Position numbers and translations under genes: made by a program. The notes under the pieces were generated by a model that made no database searches, was not told the origin of the DNA, and saw only the letters and a list, made by a program, of their open reading frames with translations. Below are positions 54,693 to 62,602 of a stretch of 64,000 nucleotides of DNA, in pieces; position 1 is the first letter of the stretch; each line of letters starts with the position of its first letter. The DNA lies in the NCBI GenBank assembly GCA_913778205.1, contig CAJYUW010000044.1:24928-88927 (forward strand), given 5' to 3'. Origin of the DNA: an uncultured Curtobacterium sp. (GTDB taxonomy: Bacteria; Actinomycetota; Actinomycetes; Actinomycetales; Microbacteriaceae).

Positions 54693-56195
54693 TTGACTTT
54701 CGCAGAACTCTCCATCGAGCAGGACATCGTCGACGCGCTCGCGACGAAGGGCATCATCGAGCCCTTCCCGATCCAGCAGCAGACGATCCCGCTCGCCCTG
54801 ACCGGCCAGGACATCATCGGTCAGGCCAAGACGGGCACCGGCAAGACCTTCGGGTTCGGGCTCCCGCTGATCCAGCGCCTCGGCGCCGATCCGGAGCACG
54901 GCGTGAAGGCCCTCGTCGTCGTCCCGACCCGCGAGCTCGCGGTGCAGGTGACCGAGGACCTCGAGCTCGCCGCCTCGAACCGCTCCACGACCGTGGTGTC
55001 GATCTACGGCGGCAAGGCGTACGAGGGCCAGATCGAGCAGCTCAAGGCCGGCGCCCAGATCGTCGTCGGCACCCCCGGGCGGCTGATCGACCTGCAGCGC
55101 CAGCGGCTCCTCGACCTCTCGCACGTGCAGGAGGTCGTCCTCGACGAGGCCGACCGCATGCTCGACCTCGGGTTCCTCTCGGACATCGAGCGCATCTTCC
55201 AGGCCGTCCCGGCGGTCCGGCACACGATGCTGTTCTCGGCGACGATGCCCGCCCCGATCGTCGCCCTGGCCCGTCGCTTCATGTCGCGTCCGGTGCACAT
55301 CCGTGCGACGGACCCCGACGAGGGCCTGACGCAGGCGAACATCAAGCACGTCATCTACCGCGCGCACTCGCTCGACAAGGACGAGGTGATCGCCCGCATC
55401 CTGCAGGCCGAGGGCCGCGGCAAGACCGTCATCTTCACGCGCACGAAGCGCGCCGCCGCGAAGCTCGTCGAGGAGCTCAAGGACCGCGGCTTCAACGCCG
55501 CCGCCGTCCACGGCGACCTCAACCAGGAGCAGCGTGAGCGCGCGATGGCCGCGTTCAAGGCCGGCAAGCGCGACGTCCTCATCGCGACCGACGTCGCGGC
55601 CCGTGGCATCGACGTCGACGACGTGACGCACGTCATCAACCACACGATCCCGGACGACCCGGACACCTACCTGCACCGTGCCGGCCGCACGGGCCGCGCC
55701 GGCAAGACGGGCATCGCGGTCACGTTCGTCGACTGGGACGACCTGCACAAGTGGACGCTGATCGACAAGGCGCTCCAGTTCGGCATCCCCGAGCCGGTCG
55801 AGACGTACTCGTCGTCGCCGCACCTCTTCACCGACCTCGACATCCCCGCGGGCACCAAGGGCCGGCTCCCCGGCTCGTCGGCGCACGCCGCGTCCGCCGG
55901 TACCGACGACAAGGGCGGCGACCGCCAGCGCGGCGGCCAGCAGGGCGAGGGCCGTTCCGGCGGCTCGCGTTCGCGGTCCCGCAGTCGCACCCGCTCGGGA
56001 GGCTCGGATCGCTCCACGACGAACGGGTCCGCCGAGCAGGCTGCCGCCTCCACCCCCGCGGACGCCCCGTCCGCCGAGGCGGGCTCCGCGGACGGAGCCG
56101 CCAAGCGCCGCCGTCGGCGCCGTCGGCGCAGCGGTGGCGGGGGTTCCGCCGAGGCGACCGCCTCGGCACCGCGGGCCGCCGGCGAGGGCGAGTAG
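54693..56195 (+). CDS. DEAD-box RNA helicase (RhlE type)
   Basis: The 500-residue RNA helicase has the Q motif (FPIQQQTIP), motif I AKTGTGKT (45-52), Ia PTRELAVQV, GG, TPGRLIDL, motif II LDEADRML, motif III FSATMP, motif IV VIFTRTKRAA, motif V ATDVAARGIDVDDV and motif VI HRAGRTGRAGK. The last ~130 residues are disordered: Gly/Arg/Gln-rich, then SRSRSRTRSGGS, and an eight-arginine run RRRRRRRR before the end. Such tails bind RNA. The start is TTG with AAGGTGA upstream. It ends with a 15-bp hairpin. As recalled, it corresponds to Rv3211 rhlE. Confidence 0.95.
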   Translation: MTFAELSIEQDIVDALATKGIIEPFPIQQQTIPLALTGQDIIGQAKTGTGKTFGFGLPLIQRLGADPEHGVKALVVVPTRELAVQVTEDLELAASNRSTTVVSIYGGKAYEGQIEQLKAGAQIVVGTPGRLIDLQRQRLLDLSHVQEVVLDEADRMLDLGFLSDIERIFQAVPAVRHTMLFSATMPAPIVALARRFMSRPVHIRATDPDEGLTQANIKHVIYRAHSLDKDEVIARILQAEGRGKTVIFTRTKRAAAKLVEELKDRGFNAAAVHGDLNQEQRERAMAAFKAGKRDVLIATDVAARGIDVDDVTHVINHTIPDDPDTYLHRAGRTGRAGKTGIAVTFVDWDDLHKWTLIDKALQFGIPEPVETYSSSPHLFTDLDIPAGTKGRLPGSSAHAASAGTDDKGGDRQRGGQQGEGRSGGSRSRSRSRTRSGGSDRSTTNGSAEQAAASTPADAPSAEAGSADGAAKRRRRRRRRSGGGGSAEATASAPRAAGEGE

Positions 56196-56208
56196 CGCCT
56201 CCAGGCCG
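56195..56208. repeat. Copy of the dispersed GCCTCCAGGCCG motif at the helicase stop codon
   Basis: GCGCCTCCAGGCCG abuts the helicase stop codon and the following terminator. A degenerate copy (GCGCCTCCGAGCCGATGCGG) lies at 56278-56297. Confidence 0.55.
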
Positions 56209-56240
56209 AAGGGTCCGTCGCTGACGCGACGGACCCTTCG
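56207..56240 (+). terminator. Terminator of the DEAD-box helicase gene
   Basis: A 15-bp perfect stem (56207-56221 with 56226-56240) and loop TGAC lie 12 bases after the stop codon, followed by TCGTTGCTC. Confidence 0.88.
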
Positions 56241-56357
56241 TCGTTGCTCCGGTCGGGTGCTCCCCGTCCGGGCGAGGCGCGCCTCCGAGCCGATGCGGCC
56301 GCCGCAGAGGCGACGCACGCGTCAGTCGCCTCGACGGGCCGACCGCAGCGAGCGGGG

Positions 56358-57239
56358 TCAGCCCAGGCGGGCGCCGGGGCCGGACACCGGGCGGGCGCCG
56401 GTGGCCGAGGCGACGATCGCATCGAAGGCGACCCGCGCCGTCCGGTGCTCTCCGAGCCGGTTCGGCTTACCGGTGCCGTGGTAGTCGCTCGACCCGGTGA
56501 CGAACAGGCCGTGCCGCGTCGCCCAGTCGAGGAGCGTCCGCTTGCCGCGCGACACGTTCTCGCGGTGATCGACCTCGAGGCCGCCGAGGCCGGCGTCGAC
56601 GAGTTCGGCGAGCATGGCCTCGTCGACGACGATCCCCCGCGAGGACGCGGCCGGGTGCGCGATCACGGGCACACCGCCGGCGCCGCGGATGAGCTCCACG
56701 CCCCGGAGCGGTGACGGCGCGTCGTGGGGTTCGTAGTAGCCGGACGACGGGTGCAGGATGCCCCGGAACGCCGCGCTCCGGTCCGGCTCGAGCCCCCGTG
56801 CGACGAGGGCGTCGGCGATGTGCGGTCGGCCGATGGTCGCACCCTCGCTCGCCTGCGCGAGCACGTCGTCCCAGGTCAGCGGGTGGTCGGCGCCGATGCG
56901 GTCGACCATCCGACGTGCGCGGGCGAGCCGGCCGTCGCGGATCCGGGTGGTCTCCGCGACGAGGGCCGGGTCGGTCGGGTCGACGAGGTAGCCGAGCACG
57001 TGCACGCTGCGGTACCCCACGCGCGTGCTCAGTTCGAGTCCGGGCAGCAGGGTGATCGGGAGCTCGAGCGCCGCGGCGATCGCCTCGTCCCAGCCGGCGG
57101 TCGTGTCGTGGTCGGTCAGCGCGACGCCGTCGAGGCCGGCCGACGCTGCCGCCCGCACGAGCTCGGCAGGGCGCTCGGTGCCGTCGGACACGCTCGAGTG
57201 CGTGTGCAGGTCGATGAACGGGTCGGGCACGTCGTCCAT
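56358..57239 (-). CDS. PHP domain phosphoesterase (YciV/RNase AM-like)
   Basis: The 293-residue protein shows the PHP metal-binding motifs in order: FIDLHTHSSVSDG (residues ~8-20), LTDHDTTAGW, the LPGLELSTR glutamate, HPAASSRG, GLEVDHREN and SSDYHG near the end. The length and order match YciV/TrpH-type enzymes, which act on 3',5'-nucleoside bisphosphates or as 5'-to-3' RNA/DNA exonucleases. The ATG at 57239 gives the family N-terminus at once; no good ribosome-binding site is visible. It is divergent from aminopeptidase P by 61 bp. Confidence 0.92.
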   Translation of the reverse strand: MDDVPDPFIDLHTHSSVSDGTERPAELVRAAASAGLDGVALTDHDTTAGWDEAIAAALELPITLLPGLELSTRVGYRSVHVLGYLVDPTDPALVAETTRIRDGRLARARRMVDRIGADHPLTWDDVLAQASEGATIGRPHIADALVARGLEPDRSAAFRGILHPSSGYYEPHDAPSPLRGVELIRGAGGVPVIAHPAASSRGIVVDEAMLAELVDAGLGGLEVDHRENVSRGKRTLLDWATRHGLFVTGSSDYHGTGKPNRLGEHRTARVAFDAIVASATGARPVSGPGARLG

Positions 57240-57300
57240 GCTATCCACAGGTGGATGGGCACACCGCCCGGCCGGGCTCGGACGGTGCGAGGATGGGGAC

Positions 57301-58785
57301 ATGGCCGACACCACTCCCCGCGCGACGAGCAACCGATCCACGACCCCCGGATCCTCGACCTTCAAGGACTACATCGGGTCGCAGTGGGCCGAGCGTGAGC
57401 GTCCGCTCCCCGAGCCCCGGCAGCAGGCCGCGTTCGCCGCGGCACGCCGTGCCCGCATCTCCGAGCTCCACCCCGGGCGCACGATCGTCGTGCCCGCCGG
57501 CCAGGCGAAGGTCCGCTCGAACGACTGCGACTACCCGTTCCGGCCGCACTCGGCGTTCGCGCACCTCACCGGCTGGGGCTCCGACACCGTCGTCGGCTCC
57601 GTGCTCGTGATGACGCCGAACGGCTCCGGCCACGACGCCACGCTGTACTTCCGTGCGACCGCGGGCCGTGACTCCGAGGAGTTCTACGCCAACCCGGAGA
57701 TCGGCGAGTTCTGGGTGGGGCCGCGTCCCTCGCTGGACGAGGTCGCCGCCGACCTCGGGCTCGCGACCGCCGACCTCGGCGCGTTCGACGGGGTGGTCGA
57801 CGGCCTGGACGCCACCGTGCTCGTGGTCCGCGACGCGGACACCGAGCTCACCCGGTCGCTCGACGACCGGCTCGGCAGCGCGGTCGGCGGCGCGCCGGAG
57901 CAGGTCGGCGCGCCGGCGACCGACGACGTCCTCGCACGCGACCTCTCGGAGCTCCGGCTCGTGAAGGACCCCTTCGAGGTGCACGAGCTCCGCCAGGCCG
58001 TCGCCGCGACGAAGGCCGGGTTCGACGACGTCATCGCCGACTTCGACGCCGTGCTCGCACACCCGCGCGGCGAACGCATCGTCGAGGGCACCTTCAACCG
58101 CCGCGCCCGCGCCGACGGCAACACGGTGGGCTACGACACCATCGCCGCGTCCGGCCACCACGCCTGCATCCTGCACTGGACCCGGAACGACGGGGCCGTG
58201 CAGCCGGGCGACCTCATCCTCATCGACGCCGGTGTCGAGGTCGACTCGTTCTACACGGCGGACATCACCCGGACGCTGCCGGTCAGCGGCACGTTCACCG
58301 ACGTGCAGCGGATGGTCTACGAGGCCGTCCTCGAAGCCGCCGACGCCGCGTTCGCGATCGTCGAGCCGGGCATCACCTTCCGGCAGGTGCACGCGACGGC
58401 GATGGAGGTCATCGCCCGGAAGACCGCCGAGTGGGGCTTCCTCCCCGGCACGGCCGAGGAGTCCCTGCGGCCCGACAACCAGTTCCACCGGCGCTACATG
58501 GTGCACGGGACGAGCCACCACCTCGGGCTCGACGTGCACGACTGCGCGAAGGCCCGTCGCGAGATGTACATCGACGGCGTGGTGCAGCCCGGCATGGTGT
58601 TCACCATCGAGCCCGGCCTGTACTTCCAGCAGGACGACCTCACGGTGCCCGAGGAGTTCCGCGGCATCGGCGTCCGCATCGAGGACGACATCCTGGTGAC
58701 CGAGGACGGCGCCGAGAACCTGTCCGTCGGCATCCCCCGGACCCCCTCGGAAGTGGAGGGGTGGATCGCCCGCTCCGGCCGCTAG
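57301..58785 (+). CDS. Xaa-Pro aminopeptidase (aminopeptidase P family)
   Basis: The 494-residue M24 metallopeptidase removes N-terminal residues ahead of proline. An N-terminal creatinase-like domain contains CDYPFRPHSAFAHLTGWG. The pita-bread domain has the five metal ligands in LIDAGVEVDSFYTADITRT (two Asp), GTSHHLGLDVHD (His), FTIEPGLYF (Glu) and GVRIEDDILVT (Glu). The ATG lies after GAGGATGGGGAC, which could be a weak leaderless -10 (GAGGAT) or a ribosome-binding site. The stop codon TAG forms the first bases of the next gene's -10 element. Confidence 0.95.
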   Translation: MADTTPRATSNRSTTPGSSTFKDYIGSQWAERERPLPEPRQQAAFAAARRARISELHPGRTIVVPAGQAKVRSNDCDYPFRPHSAFAHLTGWGSDTVVGSVLVMTPNGSGHDATLYFRATAGRDSEEFYANPEIGEFWVGPRPSLDEVAADLGLATADLGAFDGVVDGLDATVLVVRDADTELTRSLDDRLGSAVGGAPEQVGAPATDDVLARDLSELRLVKDPFEVHELRQAVAATKAGFDDVIADFDAVLAHPRGERIVEGTFNRRARADGNTVGYDTIAASGHHACILHWTRNDGAVQPGDLILIDAGVEVDSFYTADITRTLPVSGTFTDVQRMVYEAVLEAADAAFAIVEPGITFRQVHATAMEVIARKTAEWGFLPGTAEESLRPDNQFHRRYMVHGTSHHLGLDVHDCAKARREMYIDGVVQPGMVFTIEPGLYFQQDDLTVPEEFRGIGVRIEDDILVTEDGAENLSVGIPRTPSEVEGWIARSGR

Positions 58786-58788
58786 CCT
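58783..58788 (+). promoter_or_regulatory. -10 element of the GNAT gene, overlapping the pepP-type stop codon
   Basis: TAGCCT, six bases (GAGCGG), then GTG. The TAG is also the stop codon of the aminopeptidase gene. Confidence 0.5.
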
Positions 58789-58794
58789 GAGCGG

Positions 58795-59277
58795 GTGACC
58801 ACGCCCGAGCACACGCCGACGACGGACGGCCTCGACATCGAGGTCGAGCACTTCGACTCCCCGGACGCCCAGCGGCTCCGAGCGGCACAGCGGTTGGAGA
58901 TCGACCGCGCCTACGGGCAGGACACCGAGCCGGGCGAGAAGCCCACGGCGGAGACCATCGCCGTGTTCTTCGTCGCTCGGGACGCCGTGGGGACGCCGCT
59001 CGGATGCGCTGGCCTGCGGATCGTGCAGGACGGCATCACCGAGATCAAGCGGATGTACGTCCGGCCGGAGTCGCGCGGCGCCGGTGTGGCGACGGCGCTC
59101 CTCCGACGACTCGAGGAGGCGGCGATCGACCTCGGTTCGCCGGCGCTCGTGCTCGAGACCGGCACGGAGCAGAAGCGGTCGATCGGCTTCTACGAGCGCG
59201 AGGGGTTCACGCGCATCGCGAACTTCGGGCCGTACGCGGGCGTGCCGACCTCGGTCTGTTTCTCGAAGGTCCTGTAG
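58795..59277 (+). CDS. GNAT family N-acetyltransferase
   Basis: The 160-residue acetyltransferase has the acetyl-CoA-binding motif RMYVRPESRGAGVATALLRRLEE, with R-x-x-G-x-A/G preserved, and C-terminal ETGTEQKRSIGFYEREGF. The substrate is unknown; similar small GNAT proteins acetylate amines or protein N-termini. The GTG start is only nine bases after the aminopeptidase stop and has its own TAGCCT hexamer. The last four codons fall inside the first unit of an 18-bp tandem repeat. Confidence 0.9.
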   Translation: MTTPEHTPTTDGLDIEVEHFDSPDAQRLRAAQRLEIDRAYGQDTEPGEKPTAETIAVFFVARDAVGTPLGCAGLRIVQDGITEIKRMYVRPESRGAGVATALLRRLEEAAIDLGSPALVLETGTEQKRSIGFYEREGFTRIANFGPYAGVPTSVCFSKVL

Positions 59278-59352
59278 CCCCCGGCGGTCCTGTCGCCGCC
59301 GGAGGTCCTGTCGCCTCCAGTGGTCCTGTCGATCCCCGAGGTCCGGTCAAGC
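59268..59352. repeat. 18-bp tandem repeat starting inside the GNAT stop region
   Basis: GGTCCTGTC units start at 59268, 59286, 59304, 59322 and 59340 with exact 18-bp spacing. The first unit overlaps the final codons and stop of the acetyltransferase gene. The rest of the ~300-bp gap to the YflT-like gene has no visible gene. Confidence 0.9.
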
Positions 59353-59574
59353 CGGAGGGGCCGCTCGAGCAGCAACCGAGGTTCCAGAACCTCGGCATCT
59401 GAACGGGCATCGTCGTCGATCCGTGGAACCTCGGCGGACCGACCACGGCACGCCTCGGAACCTCGACCACTCCGATCACACCGGGCGCGGACAGATGCGG
59501 TCGGCTCCCGGGAGACGCCCGTGGACGGTCGGGTGGACCGACCACGGACGGTTCCCGGCTGTCGGGGGGCGCAG

Positions 59575-60585
59575 TCAGGACCGGCCGTCGTCGGCGCCCT
59601 TGCCCTGTTCCGGTGCCGACGGAGGGGTCACCCGTTCACCGAACTGGGGCTGCGTGTCAGGCCGTGCTGGCTCGGCGGGGCGGTCGGACCCGGATGCCGG
59701 AGGCTGGTACCGGGGACCGTCGTTCGTGCCGTAGCGCGGCGGACCGGACGGAGCACCCGACGAGCCTCCGGGCTGACCGGCGACGGGACCGGCGGGCTCG
59801 CCACCCGGACCGACGCGTCCGTCCGACGGAGCCTCGTAGCGCGGCCCGTCGTTCGTGCCGTACCGCGGCCCGTCGTTCGTGCCGTAGCGGGGCCCGTCGT
59901 TCGTGCCGTAGCGGGGCGCACCCGCCTGCGGAGCGGGGGCCGACGGACCGGGCTGCTGCGGGCCTCCCGGCTGCTGGTGCGGCGTCGTGTGTCCGCCGTA
60001 GGGCGACTGCTGCTGACGCGGCTCGGGCCGCCACGGCTCCTGCCGGGGCATCGGCGCACCCTGGGACGGCGACGGTACGTTCCAGTGCGTCGACTGGGTC
60101 GCACCGAACTGGCCGAGGATCTTCTGCGCCTGCCCGGTCAGCTGCGGGTCGACGACGATCTGGTAGTTGGTGGCGAGCACCTGGTGCACGCTCGTGAAGT
60201 CGCGCTGCCGCTTCGTGATCGCGAACGAGACGATGCCGTAGAGCATGCCGAACGCGGCGCCGATGATCGCGGCGGCGATGATGAGTCCGCCGGCGGTCGG
60301 GGAGAACAGCGTGAGGACGATACCGAAGAAGATGCCGAGCCAGAGGCCGGACAGCGCGCCCGCGATCGCGGCACGACCGTACGTCATCTTGCCGGTGACG
60401 CGTTCGACCGTCTTGAGGTCGTTCCCGACGATCGAGATCTTCGCGACCGGGAAGTCCGACTCGGCGAGCTTCGCGACGACGCGCTGCGCCTCCGGGTAGC
60501 TGTCGTAGGTGCCGAGGACGTCGCCGCGCGGCAGCGTCGGGAATGCCTGGGCCGTCCGGCCGCCGAAGGGGCTCTGATTGCTCAC
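59575..60585 (-). CDS. YflT/general stress protein 17M-like membrane protein
   Basis: The 336-residue protein begins with a YflT-like domain (GTYDSYPEAQRVVAKLAESDFPVAKISIVG, divided over a strand and helix), as in general stress protein 17M, then two membrane segments (about residues 75-115). A Pro/Gln/Gly-rich cytoplasmic tail of ~180 residues follows. It includes four tandem copies of PRYGTNDG and a fifth further on. The GTG start has GATGAT six bases upstream, a weak form of the leaderless pattern. Stress-related function is family inference only. The position beside the MgtE-like/DUF1003/mrp genes is conserved in actinobacteria. Confidence 0.82.
   Translation of the reverse strand: MSNQSPFGGRTAQAFPTLPRGDVLGTYDSYPEAQRVVAKLAESDFPVAKISIVGNDLKTVERVTGKMTYGRAAIAGALSGLWLGIFFGIVLTLFSPTAGGLIIAAAIIGAAFGMLYGIVSFAITKRQRDFTSVHQVLATNYQIVVDPQLTGQAQKILGQFGATQSTHWNVPSPSQGAPMPRQEPWRPEPRQQQSPYGGHTTPHQQPGGPQQPGPSAPAPQAGAPRYGTNDGPRYGTNDGPRYGTNDGPRYEAPSDGRVGPGGEPAGPVAGQPGGSSGAPSGPPRYGTNDGPRYQPPASGSDRPAEPARPDTQPQFGERVTPPSAPEQGKGADDGRS
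59836..59931. repeat. 24-bp tandem repeat in the YflT-like gene
   Basis: Four units start at 59836, 59860, 59884 and 59908. They are almost identical and encode PRYGTNDG on the minus strand. Confidence 0.92.
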
Positions 60586-60640
60586 ACAGCCATCATCCAC
60601 CGGACACCTTGCAATCGCACGTGCGCTCCCAGGGAGCCCG

Positions 60641-60738
60641 CCGACCGGCGCCCCGACGACCGGGGCTCCGCCGACCGGGGCTCGCCGACCGGCGCACCAC
60701 CGACCGGGGCTCCGCCGACCGGCGCACCACCGACCGAC
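60641..60738. repeat. 15-bp tandem repeat upstream of the MgtE-like promoter
   Basis: Six to seven copies of CCGACCGGSGCNCCN follow with a 15-bp period (one unit is 14 bp). The array ends at the -10 element TACGCT of the next gene. Confidence 0.88.
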
Positions 60739-60744
60739 TACGCT
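60739..60744 (+). promoter_or_regulatory. -10 element of the MgtE-like/DUF1003/mrp operon, leaderless type
   Basis: TACGCT, six bases (GGACGG), then GTG. The -35 region lies inside the 15-bp tandem repeat. Confidence 0.5.
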
Positions 60745-60750
60745 GGACGG

Positions 60751-62070
60751 GTGAGCGCCACGAAGGTCTTCGTCGCCCGCCTCGCCGGGTGCTCCGTCTT
60801 CGACCCCGCGGGCGACCGCGTCGGCCGCGTCCGGGACGTCCTCGTCGTCTACCGACGGGTCGACTCCCCGCGCGTCGTGGGGCTGATCGTCGAGGTCCCC
60901 GGCAAGCGCCGCATCTTCGTGTCGGTCGGCCGCATCACGTCGATCGGCGCCGGCCAGGTCATCACCACGGGCCTCGTCAACATGCGCCGCTTCGAGCAGC
61001 GCGGGGGCGAGGTCCGCGTGATCGCCGAGATGCTCGGTCGCAAGGTGCTCATCAAGAACCAGCGGATCCGCGCCACCATCGAGGACGTCGCGATCGAGGA
61101 CCGCGGGCAGGGCGACTGGGAGGTCTCGCAGCTCTTCCTCCGGAAGCCGAAGACCACCCCGTCGCCGTTCGGCAAGGGTCCGACGACCTTCGCGTCCTGG
61201 AACGAGGTCACCGAGGACGAGCTCCCCGGCGAGGCGCAGTCCGCCGAGCACGTCATCGCCGCGTACTCCGACCTGGTGCCGGCCGACCTCGCGTCGACGC
61301 TGCTCGACCTCCCCGAGGAGCGGCGCTTCGAGGTCGCCGAGGAACTCCCCGACGACCGCCTCGCCGACGTGCTCGAGGAGATGCCCGACCAGGAGCGCAT
61401 CGACATCCTCAGCCGGCTCGAGGACGCCCGTGCTGCCGACGTCCTCGACCAGATGCAGCCGGACGACGCCGCCGACGTGCTCGCGCAGTTCCCGGACGAC
61501 CGGTCCGAGGCCCTCCTCCAGCTCATGGAGCCCGAGGAGGCGCAGGACGTCCGCATGCTCCTCGAGTACGAGCCCGACACAGCCGGTGGTCTCATGACGA
61601 CCGAGCCCGTGATCGTCTCGGCCGACGCGACCGTCGCCGAGGGGCTCGCGCTCGTGCGCCGCCACGAGCTCGCCCCGGCGCTCGGAGCGAGCGTGTGCGT
61701 GGTGCTCCCGCCGTACGAACCGCCGACCGGGCGCTTCCTCGGACTCGTGCACTTCCAGCGCATGCTCCGCTACCCGCCGAACGAGCGCCTCGGCACCCTC
61801 ATCGACCAGCAGACCGAGCCGGTCCGGGTCGACGCGAGCGCCGCGGAGGTCACCCGGATCATGGCGACCTACAACCTCCTGTCCGTCCCCGTGGTCGACG
61901 ACGCCCACCGACTCGTCGGGGTGGTGACGATCGACGACGTCCTCGACCACGTCCTGCCGGACGACTGGCGAAGTCAGGGCGAGGGAGAACCCTCGCCCCT
62001 GCCTCGCCAACGCCCACGCAAGACGCCCGTGACCACGGGAAGGAGGACCACCAGTGGCCCGACCGGATGA
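60751..62070 (+). CDS. MgtE N-terminal/CBS domain protein without transport domain
   Basis: The 439-residue soluble protein has a PRC-barrel-like start (VFVARLAGCSVFDPAGDRVGRV...), a MgtE N-domain of acidic helices (VPADLASTLLDLPEERRFEVAEEL...) at about 170-270 with the motif MQPDDAADVLAQFPDD, and two CBS domains (~280-400; LMTTEPVIVSADATVAEG and NLLSVPVVDDAHRLVGVVTIDDVL). No membrane segment follows, so it lacks the MgtE channel and is probably a Mg2+-sensing regulator. Its 3' end overlaps the DUF1003 gene by 17 bp. As I recall, the homologue is Rv1232c, with the same neighbours. Confidence 0.9.
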   Translation: MSATKVFVARLAGCSVFDPAGDRVGRVRDVLVVYRRVDSPRVVGLIVEVPGKRRIFVSVGRITSIGAGQVITTGLVNMRRFEQRGGEVRVIAEMLGRKVLIKNQRIRATIEDVAIEDRGQGDWEVSQLFLRKPKTTPSPFGKGPTTFASWNEVTEDELPGEAQSAEHVIAAYSDLVPADLASTLLDLPEERRFEVAEELPDDRLADVLEEMPDQERIDILSRLEDARAADVLDQMQPDDAADVLAQFPDDRSEALLQLMEPEEAQDVRMLLEYEPDTAGGLMTTEPVIVSADATVAEGLALVRRHELAPALGASVCVVLPPYEPPTGRFLGLVHFQRMLRYPPNERLGTLIDQQTEPVRVDASAAEVTRIMATYNLLSVPVVDDAHRLVGVVTIDDVLDHVLPDDWRSQGEGEPSPLPRQRPRKTPVTTGRRTTSGPTG

Positions 62071-62602
62071 CGCCCGCCAGGAACGCCTGGACTCCCCGAA
62101 GGGCATGCGCACGCGCGTCCTGCCGACCCGTCGCCGCGGTCGCGGGGACACCTTCGGCCGGGCTACGGAGGGCATCGCGCGGGCGATGGGGACGCCCTGG
62201 TTCCTCGTCGGCCTGACGCTGTTCTGCGGCGTGTGGATGGTCTACAACTCGACGGCTCCGCAGGCGTGGCGGTTCGACTCCGCCGCGATCGGCTTCACCG
62301 CCCTCACCCTGATCCTGTCGCTGCAGGCCTCCTACGCCGCCCCGTTGATCCTGCTCGCGCAGAACCGGCAGGACGACCGTGACCGCGTGCAGTTCGAGCA
62401 GGACCGGCAGCGTGCGGAGCGGAACCTCGCGGACACCGAGTACCTCGCCCGCGAGGTCGTCGCCCTCCGCCTGGCGATGCGGGACATGGCGTCGAAGGAC
62501 TTCATCCGCGCCGAGCTCCGCGCCCTCCTCGAGGAACTCGACCGGCGGGACGCGGACGACGCCGGCTTCGCCGACGAACCGAGCAGCGCTGCACGTGGCT
62601 GA
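62054..62602 (+). CDS. DUF1003 family membrane protein
   Basis: The 182-residue protein has the DUF1003 core: RATEGIARAMGTPWFLVGLTLFCGVWMVYN as the first membrane segment, then FDSAAIGFTALTLILSLQASYAAPLILLAQNRQ as the second, followed by a charged helix (DRVQFEQDRQRAERNLADTEYLAREVVALRLAM, coiled-coil-like). The function is unknown. The GTG has AGGAGG 8 bases upstream and overlaps the MgtE-like gene by 17 bp; its stop overlaps the mrp start by 8 bp. The three genes form one operon. Confidence 0.92.
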   Translation: MARPDDARQERLDSPKGMRTRVLPTRRRGRGDTFGRATEGIARAMGTPWFLVGLTLFCGVWMVYNSTAPQAWRFDSAAIGFTALTLILSLQASYAAPLILLAQNRQDDRDRVQFEQDRQRAERNLADTEYLAREVVALRLAMRDMASKDFIRAELRALLEELDRRDADDAGFADEPSSAARG

